From Bacteroidota bacterium (GTDB lineage Bacteria > Bacteroidota > Bacteroidia > Chitinophagales > Saprospiraceae), in contig WGNL01000042.1 in assembly GCA_016124585.1 (NCBI GenBank), forward strand, positions 1 through 45,927: a stretch of 45,927 nucleotides of DNA, in the 5' to 3' direction. Under the pieces are notes generated by a model. It ran no database searches, was not told the DNA's origin, and saw only the letters and a program-made list of their open reading frames with translations. Below are positions 1 through 6,750 of this stretch, one piece after another. The first letter of the stretch is position 1. Each line of letters begins with the position of its first letter. The position numbers and the translations under genes were made by a program.

Positions 1-189
1 CAAGGTCGAACCCTGCGGGTTGCTCCCTGCGGTCGCAAACCTTGACACGGCCAATCTACCACTATTTTTCTTGCTGCTAAGCGGTCACTTGACCTCTAGC
101 TGTGCCTTTTCCCCATTTTACACAGTTTATGAAGCAGTACCTGACAATATGGCCTTATCCTCCTTAAATGAACCTCGATTTAGATTGAA
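1..189. other. window edge, no gene supported
   Basis: No convincing gene is seen here. Bases 1-44 can fold: caaggt at the start pairs with accttg at 39-44, and aaccc/gggtt form an inner hairpin. An open frame running rightwards from base 2 has no recognisable protein character and overlaps the antisense side of the next gene. The edge may be the end of a feature lying outside the window. Confidence 0.4.
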
Positions 190-819
190 TCACTTCACTT
201 CGCAAGCCAGCAACTGCTCCTCCTTCCCGTCCACTGTTTTCACAAAACCTTCCAATTGGTCGCCGATTTTCACGGGGCCTACCCCAGCGGGTGTACCGGT
301 GAAAATCAGGTCGCCTTGCAATAATTTAAAATACTGTGAAACGTAGGTGATGATATTGCCGAAGGAAAAAAGCACGTCACGAGTATTGCCGTGCTGCACC
401 GTCTCGCCATTTTTTTTCAGAAAAAACTCAATGTTCCCGCCGCTGTTCACACGGTGGAGTGGGATGAATTTGCCCAATACCGCAGAATTGTCGAAGCCCT
501 TGGCGATTTCCCAAGGATGGCCTTTTTTCTTCAATTCTTCTTGCACATCACGGGCTGTGAAGTCAATGCCGAGTGCCACTTCCTCGTAGTAGCTGTCCGC
601 AAATTCCGGCTGCACGGCCTTCCCGTTTTTGCAGATTTTTAGCACCACCTCGCATTCGTAGTGGAGGTCTTTAGTGAAAACTGGGTAGTAAAACGGCTTT
701 TCGTTCACCAGCAGTGCAGAAGGCGGCTTCATGAACACGACGGGCTTACCGACGGGCACTGGGTTGTTGAGTTCCTTGGCGTGGTTGGCGTAGTTGCGGC
801 CTATGCAGATGATTTTCAT
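190..819 (-). CDS. fumarylacetoacetate hydrolase family protein
   Basis: This 209-residue protein is a single-domain member of the FAH superfamily, whose members hydrolyse or decarboxylate 2-oxo/acylpyruvate-type substrates with a divalent metal. The N-terminus MKIICIGRNYANHAKEL is the typical start of short FAH proteins (the YcgM/FAHD1 class, acylpyruvase or oxaloacetate decarboxylase). The metal-ligand region is visible as HYECEVVLKI, followed by GIDFTARDVQ and KGFDNSAVLG, and the conserved GDLIFTGTPAGVGP lies near the C-terminus. The length fits the short subfamily, which lacks the extra N-terminal SH3-like domain of true fumarylacetoacetases. It is the last gene of a minus-strand run behind trpS, separated from it by a 79-bp spacer holding an inverted repeat. 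The exact substrate cannot be read from the sequence. Confidence 0.9.
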   Translation of the reverse strand: MKIICIGRNYANHAKELNNPVPVGKPVVFMKPPSALLVNEKPFYYPVFTKDLHYECEVVLKICKNGKAVQPEFADSYYEEVALGIDFTARDVQEELKKKGHPWEIAKGFDNSAVLGKFIPLHRVNSGGNIEFFLKKNGETVQHGNTRDVLFSFGNIITYVSQYFKLLQGDLIFTGTPAGVGPVKIGDQLEGFVKTVDGKEEQLLACEVK

Positions 820-836
820 GGTTGCATTGATTCAGG

Positions 837-896
837 GACTCATGGCTTCATTTTTTCACAGTTAGCGATAACCATGAAACAATGAAGCCATGAGTC
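837..896. repeat. 16-bp inverted repeat between trpS and FAH gene
   Basis: Bases 837-852 (gactcatggcttcatt) are the exact reverse complement of 881-896, with a 28-base loop. No T-run follows on the minus strand, so it is not a standard intrinsic terminator. It may be a transcript-processing element or a copy of a dispersed intergenic repeat. Confidence 0.75.
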
Positions 897-898
897 AA

Positions 899-1903
899 TC
901 ACATTTTAACATTCAAAAGTCCTGACAACTCCTTCACTTCCCGAATTGTTTCTTGAGCTCGTTTGCGGATAGTGACGGAAGATTCCCTGATTTGTTCCTT
1001 GACACCTTTTTTATCGGCGTTCAGTTCTGCCCGTTTTTCACGGAATCCAGCACTCAGGTTAGCCAGCGCATCGGCGACGACTTCCTTAAGGGGAGCGTAT
1101 TTCAGATTGCCAGCTTGATAGTCCTCCATGAGGGAAGTGTGAGCCTCTAAATTGCCAGCGGCTTTCAGCAAACTGAAAAGGTTGGCAACACCAGCGCTCA
1201 TTTCCCCGGCTGGGGTATCGCCCGTGTCCGTTACGGCGCTTTTGATTTGCTTGCGCAAAACGGCATCCTCCGCAAAGACGTTGATATAATGCTTATCCCC
1301 AGCGCTTTTGCTCATCTTCTTCGATGGGTCGGCGGTAGATTTCACACTCGGCGTTTCCGTGTTCAGCGACGCTGGCAGCACGAAATATTCCTTCCCCACT
1401 TGGTTGTTAAAGCGCTGCGCAATATTGCGGCTGAGTTCCAAGTGCTGCTCCTGGTCTTTACCCACAGGCACATAGTCCGCCCGATAAATTAGAATATCAG
1501 CAGCTTGCAGTACTGGGTAGTCGAACAGACCGACGGAAATGAATCCTTCCGCCTTCTCCTCGCTTTGGGCACTTTTGTCCTTGAACTGAGTCATGCGGCT
1601 CACCTGCCCGTAGGAGGCGAAGCAGTTGAAAATCCAGCACAGCTCCACATGCTCTGGGATGAGCGATTGAATGAAAAGGTTTTCTGCCTTCACGCCTACT
1701 GCCATCAGGTTGAGGATGAGGTCCCAGATGTTTTCCCGCAGCTTAGCAGGTTGGTACGGCATGGACATGGCGTGATAGTCGGCAATGCCGTAGAAGCAGG
1801 TGTATTTATCTTGTAAATCCACCCAGTTTTTCACCGCACCGAAGTAGTTTCCGTAGTGCATGTGACCTGTGGGTTGGATGAGGGATAGGACTGTTTTTTT
1901 CAT
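899..1903 (-). CDS. trpS: tryptophanyl-tRNA synthetase
   Basis: Class I aminoacyl-tRNA synthetase that charges tRNA-Trp in the cytoplasm, about 334 residues, the usual TrpS length. The start MKKTVLSLIQPTG leads straight into the HIGH-type signature region (HMHYGNYFGA), and the KMSKS loop is visible as KKMSKSAGD near residue 196. Family sequence such as GLFDYPVLQAADILIY and VPVGKDQEQHLELSR is present. The start at 1903 was chosen because the family begins with this stretch. In-frame ATGs at 1909 and 1933 would add 2 or 10 residues, and there is no ribosome-binding site to decide between them. It follows the small membrane gene by about 40 bases and is probably co-transcribed with ridA. Confidence 0.96.
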   Translation of the reverse strand: MKKTVLSLIQPTGHMHYGNYFGAVKNWVDLQDKYTCFYGIADYHAMSMPYQPAKLRENIWDLILNLMAVGVKAENLFIQSLIPEHVELCWIFNCFASYGQVSRMTQFKDKSAQSEEKAEGFISVGLFDYPVLQAADILIYRADYVPVGKDQEQHLELSRNIAQRFNNQVGKEYFVLPASLNTETPSVKSTADPSKKMSKSAGDKHYINVFAEDAVLRKQIKSAVTDTGDTPAGEMSAGVANLFSLLKAAGNLEAHTSLMEDYQAGNLKYAPLKEVVADALANLSAGFREKRAELNADKKGVKEQIRESSVTIRKRAQETIREVKELSGLLNVKM

Positions 1904-1945
1904 CGTCATTTTTTTCTTAGGAACGTCAATCATTTTTTAATGGTT

Positions 1946-2188
1946 TCAGGCTTTGCTTCTTTTCCATTTCACCAACCCCGCCACGCTCGCCCCCACCCAA
2001 ACCGCTTCCAAAACTACGAACGGCACCGACTCCATCAGCGCCGCTCCGACGGTCGCCAAGCTACCTCCTACCAAATTCAACAGCCAATAAGTTAAGCTTG
2101 GCTGGCTGATTTTATTGAAAGAGGAACCGAGGAACGCCAGCAAAATCAAGCTGACGCCGAGGGCACTGAACAAGGTGGCTTGGCTCAT
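1946..2188 (-). CDS. small membrane protein, CBU_0592-like
   Basis: An 80-residue hydrophobic protein starting MSQATLFSALGVSLILLAF, with about three membrane-spanning segments and a basic C-terminus (VKWKRSKA). The pattern, with SFNKISQPSLTYWLLNLVGG in the middle, resembles the CBU_0592-like domain of unknown function found in small bacterial membrane proteins. The start at 2188 was chosen because its ATG overlaps the ridA stop codon (ATGA, 2185-2188), a normal translational-coupling arrangement. The longer upstream frame reads through ridA in another frame and looks like noise. The role is unknown. Confidence 0.8.
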   Translation of the reverse strand: MSQATLFSALGVSLILLAFLGSSFNKISQPSLTYWLLNLVGGSLATVGAALMESVPFVVLEAVWVGASVAGLVKWKRSKA

Positions 2189-2568
2189 TTCACCGCAGCA
2201 ATGACGGAGATTTCGACGTTGACGAACTTGGGCAGATTGGCCACTTCCACGGTCTCCCGTGCTGGTGCCCAAGATGGGTCAAAGTATTCGGCATACACTG
2301 CATTGATGCGGGCAAACTGGTGCATGTCCTTGATGAAAACGCTTGCTTTCAGCACATCCTGATAGGTGCAGCCTGCTGCTTCAAGAATCGCCCCCACATT
2401 TTTCAGCACTTGGTGCGTTTCTTCTTCCAGACTGCCTTGCAGCAGTTCACCAGTTGCGGGTATGATGGCAATCTGGCCAGAAGCGTAGAGGATTCCGTTG
2501 TAGATGACCGCTTGGTTGTAAGGGCCTATTGCACCGGGAGCATTAGGAGTGGAGATAATTTTTTTCAT
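2185..2568 (-). CDS. ridA: RidA family reactive intermediate deaminase
   Basis: RidA (YjgF/YER057c/UK114) hydrolyses reactive enamine/imine intermediates such as 2-aminoacrylate, made by PLP enzymes, and so protects metabolism; it works as a cytosolic trimer. The 127-residue protein from MKKIISTPNAPGAIGPYNQA carries family signatures: GPYNQAV, the YASGQIAI strand, the CTYQDVLKASVFIKDM helix region, and the catalytic-arginine stretch PARETVEVANLPK near the C-terminus. The start at 2568 matches family members; a TTG at 2577 would add three residues. It appears to be the first gene of a ridA-small membrane protein-trpS unit. Confidence 0.95.
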   Translation of the reverse strand: MKKIISTPNAPGAIGPYNQAVIYNGILYASGQIAIIPATGELLQGSLEEETHQVLKNVGAILEAAGCTYQDVLKASVFIKDMHQFARINAVYAEYFDPSWAPARETVEVANLPKFVNVEISVIAAVK

Positions 2569-2613
2569 AAAAAACAATGAGTGAATGAATGGATAATAGA
2601 ATGAGTGAATGGG

Positions 2614-2621
2614 CGAAGGTA
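2614..2621 (-). promoter_or_regulatory. possible -7 box upstream of ridA
   Basis: On the minus strand this reads TACCTTCG, close to the Bacteroidota -7 consensus TAnnTTTG, about 45 bases before the ridA start. No clear TTTG -33 box lies at the expected distance, so support is weak. The leader between it and ridA contains two copies of the 12-mer aatgagtgaatg as read on the plus strand. Confidence 0.3.
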
Positions 2622-2699
2622 TTAAAAACAGAGAAAGCCCCTAATCCAACTTGCGTTGAACAGGAGCTTCTTAGATTTTAGATGCTGCTTGGCCGGGGC

Positions 2700-2897
2700 T
2701 TACTCCTGGTCTTCCTTGGATTTTACCAGAATCTTGCCTTTATAGCGCATATTCCCCTCACTATCGGTGTAGGCGTGGTGGAAAATATGCGTTTCGCCAG
2801 TGGCTTGGCATTTAGCCAAAGTTGGCATGGCGGCACGGTCGTGTGCCCGGCGTGTGCGGGTACGCTGCTTCGAATGTTTATTTCTAGGATTTGGCAT
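2700..2897 (-). CDS. rpmF: 50S ribosomal protein L32
   Basis: A 65-residue basic protein beginning MPNPRNKHSKQRTRTRRAHD, the Bacteroidota form of L32, followed by the conserved section around KCQATGETHIFHHAY and a C-terminal KGKILVKSKE. It is part of the large ribosomal subunit. It has one cysteine rather than the four of zinc-binding L32 forms, so it is the zinc-free type. It lies directly after the yceD/DUF177 gene on the same strand, the near-universal bacterial arrangement, with a 103-bp spacer containing short tandem repeats. Confidence 0.95.
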   Translation of the reverse strand: MPNPRNKHSKQRTRTRRAHDRAAMPTLAKCQATGETHIFHHAYTDSEGNMRYKGKILVKSKEDQE

Positions 2898-2962
2898 CGC
2901 TATTTGTATTTAAAGACCTTAGGTTTTAGAACTTAGACTTTAGATGATTCCCGTTACGGGCA

Positions 2963-2997
2963 GTCTAATGTCTATCGTCTAATATCTACTGTCTATT
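2963..2997. repeat. 7-bp degenerate tandem repeat between yceD and rpmF
   Basis: Five consecutive 7-mers of the form gtctaNN (gtctaat, gtctatc, gtctaat, atctact, gtctatt) fill the spacer of a ribosomal-protein operon. No function is evident. Confidence 0.6.
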
Positions 2998-3000
2998 TTG

Positions 3001-3519
3001 TCAATTATCATTTTGAAGTCCCTTCAATGCATCCCAAATGGAAGAGGAATTACTTGATTCGTTATCGCTTTCCTCCAATTTCAGGAATTTCAACATTTCT
3101 GGGTCACATTCCTCGTCGGCGTCGTCGTGGGTCTTGGACATCGGTACGGCAAGGTTGATGAACTCGTAAATGTACCGAGCCACGTTCAGCCTCGGAGTGT
3201 CCCGCAGGATGTAAATAATATCCGCATCCTCCGACTCTTCCTCATCGAATTTCACCAACAACATTTCGTCAGCTTCGATGGGCAGGTCAAACTCCTCCAA
3301 GCAGCGGTCACAGGCGGTTTTCACTGTGCCGTCCAATTGGAAGGTCATGGTGTACATGTCAGGGCTTTTATCGAAGATGAAATGCACCGACACGTCACCG
3401 TCCTTGATCGGCGACTCTGGGAAGCACTGGAAAAAGTCCTTGTCAATACTGAAATCGTACTCGTGGGGACCATTGTGCAACCCCGAAACCGGGATTGTAT
3501 AGTGCTCTAAAGCGTCCAT
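3001..3519 (-). CDS. YceD/DUF177 family protein
   Basis: A 172-residue acidic protein of the DUF177 (YceD) family, encoded next to rpmF in most bacteria; family members have been linked to 23S rRNA accumulation and plant plastid ribosome assembly. The conserved core is visible as TACDRCLEEFDLPIEA followed by the acidic stretch VKFDEEESEDAD and the helix ARYIYEFINLAVPMSKTH, then a C-terminal EECDPEM. The C-x2-C pair is the family hallmark. The start at 3519 begins MDALEHYTIPVSGL. A good -7 box lies just upstream, so this gene probably drives the yceD-rpmF operon. Confidence 0.9.
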   Translation of the reverse strand: MDALEHYTIPVSGLHNGPHEYDFSIDKDFFQCFPESPIKDGDVSVHFIFDKSPDMYTMTFQLDGTVKTACDRCLEEFDLPIEADEMLLVKFDEEESEDADIIYILRDTPRLNVARYIYEFINLAVPMSKTHDDADEECDPEMLKFLKLEESDNESSNSSSIWDALKGLQNDN

Positions 3520-3546
3520 TTTTAAAGAACTTTTTTAAAAGGAGCG

Positions 3547-3554
3547 CAAAGATA
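3547..3554 (-). promoter_or_regulatory. -7 promoter box for yceD-rpmF
   Basis: The minus strand reads TATCTTTG, an exact match to the Bacteroidota -7 consensus TAnnTTTG, 28 bases before the yceD start. No good TTTG -33 box is seen at 19-21 bases. Transcription would begin a few bases downstream, giving a short leader. Confidence 0.5.
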
Positions 3555-3721
3555 AGGCGTTTCGACGGATAAATTGCTGCTCTGATAAGTTTTTTATTTT
3601 AAAAAATGGGACAGAGTTTAGGGGTAAACCGGAATTTAAATTTCATTTTGAAGTCTCGTCGCATTTTTAGGAACTGAAAACGCCAAATCGTGAAAGTTTT
3701 TGACCTAAAAACAATACATTT

Positions 3722-3752
3722 TTTGCATAATGAACTGAATATCATACATTTG
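3722..3752 (+). promoter_or_regulatory. promoter for the OmpA/HhH gene pair
   Basis: TTTG at 3722-3725 is followed after 19 bases by TACATTTG at 3745-3752. Both boxes and the spacing match the Bacteroidota primary sigma factor consensus (TTTG, 19-21 bp, TAnnTTTG). It lies 75 bases before the OmpA-family start codon in the 308-bp divergent region from yceD, which otherwise shows only AT-rich DNA. Confidence 0.65.
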
Positions 3753-3827
3753 GCGGGCTACTTTGAAGGGAAATGAACCGTCGCCAAGACGGGCAAGCAT
3801 ACAAACGACATTTGAGAAAATTAGACT

Positions 3828-4715
3828 ATGAGAGGTTTTATCATTGGCTTCCTGTTTTTACTGGCCTATGCCATTCCGGCACGTTGGTACTTTGTCTGCC
3901 AGCTTCGGCACCATTGCGGCGACGAGCCTGCGGTGGTAGCGCCTACCCGCCCGATGACGTTGGCCCTACACGACGGCGACAAGACCGTTTTACAAGGTTA
4001 CGAGCAGTTTGGATTTGCCCCCAACGCTTTCCAACCTGACCTTTCCGCCAATAATCAGGTGTTTTTGGAAAAAGTGGCGCAGTACCTCAAGGCAAATCCC
4101 GACAAAAAAATCACCCTTACAGGCCGTTTTTTACCTTCGGAAAGTATTGCCAAAAGTGGCATTTTCGAAAATATTGGGATAGCCCGGGCAGCGGCCGTGG
4201 AGCAGCTTTTGGTAAAATTGGGTGTTTCGGAAAAACGCTTTTCCATTGACTATCAAAAAGTGATTGGCACAACGTTGGAAGAGCCCATTTCCTTCAATCT
4301 CTTCGTCCCCAAACCCAAGGATTACGACCGTCCGGTTTACAGTTTCAAGGACAACACCTTTTCTGACGCCAATTTTGCCTTTGGTTCCGATGAGTTCAAG
4401 CCCGGCGAACAGTGCATCCTTTACGCCGATTCCGTGAAAACCTTTCTGAGCGCCAATCCGACCATGACCCTAACCATCACGGGGCATACGGACAGCATCG
4501 GCACTGAGACCCGCAACCTTAATCTCGGCTTACGCAGGGCAAAAAATGCGGCTGCCTATTTCCGGGAATTGGGCGTTAAATCTGAAATTATTTCGACCAC
4601 GAAGGGTGAAGAACAGCCTGTGTCACCGAACACTTTGGACGGGAAGGATAACCCAGAAGGCCGCCAAAAAAACCGGCGGGTAAATTTTAAAATTGAAGAA
4701 AAAACTGCTCAATAA
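3828..4715 (+). CDS. OmpA family protein with N-terminal membrane anchor
   Basis: A 295-residue envelope protein. Residues about 3-20 form a hydrophobic segment (GFIIGFLFLLAYAIPARWYF) that probably anchors it in a membrane instead of acting as a cleaved signal. Two OmpA-like segments follow. The first, about 50-160, contains KVAQYLKANPDKKITLTGRF. The second, about 185-292, has the classic peptidoglycan-binding signature LTITGHTDSIGT, the LGLRRAKNAAAYF helix, and the closing arginine motif EGRQKNRRVNF. The family binds diaminopimelate of peptidoglycan through conserved Asp and Arg residues. The next gene starts 57 bases downstream and is likely co-transcribed, suggesting a joint envelope role. 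The start at 3828 directly precedes the hydrophobic segment. Confidence 0.88.
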   Translation: MRGFIIGFLFLLAYAIPARWYFVCQLRHHCGDEPAVVAPTRPMTLALHDGDKTVLQGYEQFGFAPNAFQPDLSANNQVFLEKVAQYLKANPDKKITLTGRFLPSESIAKSGIFENIGIARAAAVEQLLVKLGVSEKRFSIDYQKVIGTTLEEPISFNLFVPKPKDYDRPVYSFKDNTFSDANFAFGSDEFKPGEQCILYADSVKTFLSANPTMTLTITGHTDSIGTETRNLNLGLRRAKNAAAYFRELGVKSEIISTTKGEEQPVSPNTLDGKDNPEGRQKNRRVNFKIEEKTAQ

Positions 4716-4772
4716 TTTGGCTGGTCATCAAATGGTGAGACCCCTTTTTGACCAACTGCTTAAAACAACAAC

Positions 4773-6146
4773 ATGGAAAACTTATTTGAATCCTTAAACC
4801 ATCAGGACAGTGTTTTTTTCCTCCTCTCCATGCTCGTCAGCTTTCTGATAGGCTTCATTGCTGCTTGGCTCATGTGGCGTGGAGCGGCGAAACGGCATCA
4901 GCGGGAGGCGGCCAGTTGGAAACAAAAATACGACTCCCTCAACCTAGAAATGACTGCCCTTCGGGAAAAGCTGGACCTAAGTACCGCCGACCTTGCCAAG
5001 TCAAAAAGGGAAGCTGAAATAGCATTGGATCAAGCCACAACTACACAAAATGAAAAATTGAAATGGCAAAAGGACTTGGATCAGGCACTGGAGGAGACTG
5101 TGCGACTACAAGTTGCCAGCAACTCTTATCAATCTACCATTGAAGAACTTAACAGCCAGATAGCCCACCTCAAGTCCAATAACGAACAGCTTGCACTTTC
5201 TTCATCTAGCGACACAAAGCCTAGTGAAAAATTGTTAGAAATTCAAAATGACTATCATGTGGCTCAAGAACGCTTGAGCTTGCTCGAAACAAAAATTGCG
5301 CAGCTGACCACCGAAAACGAAACGCTACGTTCAGGTATCAAAAAAGAGGATGAGAACCTATTGAACCTCCTTCAATCTTACAACGACTCCACCCATCGCC
5401 TCGGTAGCTTAGAAGAAAAAATTGGCAACTTGATTGCCGAAAACGAGGCTCTGCGTTCAGAGCTTGCGAATTTCAATATTATATCAGCAGAAGAAGTTTC
5501 CACTCGATTCATTGAGCAGCCAATTATGGCTTCCATCAACCCTGCTGATAAAGAAGCAATTACTGGTGGCGCTATTTCACCTTCCGACGCGAAGAATGAG
5601 GTACTTGCGGCCATTGGCAATACGATACCCACCGCAACTGCTGACGAAAAAGACGACCTGACAGAAATAAAGGGTATCGGTTCCTTTTTGGAGAAAAAAC
5701 TTAATGCACTTGGTATTTATAAATTTGAACAAGTAAGCAAGCTGACACCGAATCTGGTTGAAAAATTGACTACTGCCATCGAATTTTTCCCCGGCAGGAT
5801 TGAACGAGACGATTGGGTAGGTCAGGCTGCAATTTTGGCGCTGCCTCAAAAGAAAAAAACGACTTCAAAAGCCAAGGCTGTCAAAGCGGAAGACCTAAAA
5901 ATCATAGAAGGAATTGGTCCGAAAATAGAGTCCTTGCTACAGGGCGCTGGCATCCACACCCTTACTGACCTCTCTAACGCTTCGGTCGAGCATTTAAAAG
6001 AAATTCTTTTAAATGCTGGCGAACGTTACAGAGTTCATGACCCAAGTACATGGCCTGACCAAGCTCAGCTTGCTGCCAATGGGGAGATGGAAAAATTAAA
6101 GGAATACCAAGATTTCCTAGCTGGAGGCAGGATGCCAGGTAAATGA
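4773..6146 (+). CDS. membrane-anchored coiled-coil protein with two helix-hairpin-helix motifs
   Basis: A 457-residue protein with one transmembrane helix near residues 14-36 (FLLSMLVSFLIGFIAAWLMW), then a long charged coiled coil to about residue 235 with Leu/Glu/Lys heptads. Two C-terminal helix-hairpin-helix modules follow: LTEIKGIGSFLEKKLNALGI near 296 and LKIIEGIGPKIESLLQGAGI near 375. The GIGxxhexxL pattern is the usual nonspecific DNA- or protein-contact hairpin, as in DUF4332/PolX-like modules. A membrane anchor plus coiled coil plus HhH could tether nucleoid DNA or another partner to the envelope, but that is inference. It lies directly downstream of the OmpA-family gene. Confidence 0.8.
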   Translation: MENLFESLNHQDSVFFLLSMLVSFLIGFIAAWLMWRGAAKRHQREAASWKQKYDSLNLEMTALREKLDLSTADLAKSKREAEIALDQATTTQNEKLKWQKDLDQALEETVRLQVASNSYQSTIEELNSQIAHLKSNNEQLALSSSSDTKPSEKLLEIQNDYHVAQERLSLLETKIAQLTTENETLRSGIKKEDENLLNLLQSYNDSTHRLGSLEEKIGNLIAENEALRSELANFNIISAEEVSTRFIEQPIMASINPADKEAITGGAISPSDAKNEVLAAIGNTIPTATADEKDDLTEIKGIGSFLEKKLNALGIYKFEQVSKLTPNLVEKLTTAIEFFPGRIERDDWVGQAAILALPQKKKTTSKAKAVKAEDLKIIEGIGPKIESLLQGAGIHTLTDLSNASVEHLKEILLNAGERYRVHDPSTWPDQAQLAANGEMEKLKEYQDFLAGGRMPGK

Positions 6147-6750
6147 AGTCTCAAGTTTAGCTAGGGCCCTACTAGGTTACTATCTGCCTGAGGCATAATT
6201 ATTGCAAAACTGGCAATATCATTGGTAAGCACGTAAAGAATAAGAATACTGGGGTGTTTTCTATGAATAAAGAACAAAAAAAGAAGGTCAAGGCACAGCC
6301 TTGACCCCCTGAATAAACACCTAAAACCCTATTAAATTTTGAATTTTGTGGGGAGTGCTTGTCTGAGACGCAATAACTCGTACAAAAGGTGGAATAAATT
6401 AAGATTGTTCACGGTAAATAGAAAAAAAATTCAATTCAAGTTAAAATTATCATTGAACACTAGTAAATAAAGGGGTTTTATATCCATAATTTTTTTGTTC
6501 GTTTAGAAAAGATTAAATTGCTCCATATTTGCGTTTAAACATGTGTCTTGGGAAGTGGATAGAGTCAGCTAAAATTAATTTATTCCTTTTTGACTCCCAC
6601 CCCGCTTGGTATTCAGCAAGTTATGATGGCGGCTAAATAAAATCGGTGCAGGGCAGTTTTTAGCCCGGCCCTACAACAAAATGCTACTTCCGTTGCGTTT
6701 TGTCGTCAGATAAGCCTAATCACTTTACGCAAATACCAAAGCAGATTCAC
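6147..6750. other. 604-bp intergenic region with one hairpin
   Basis: No gene is supported. Bases 6286-6294 (ggtcaaggc) and 6298-6306 (gccttgacc) form a 9-bp stem with a 3-base loop. The A-run at 6276-6282 would read as a T-run after the hairpin on the minus strand, so it resembles a minus-strand intrinsic terminator although no minus-strand gene precedes it. The rest is AT-rich, and a CATATTTG at 6524-6531 is a poor -7 candidate for the next gene. Confidence 0.4.

Noticed and set aside
20-346. Plus-strand open frame at the window start
   Set aside because: Its second half is antisense to the FAH-family gene, and the first part lacks protein character.
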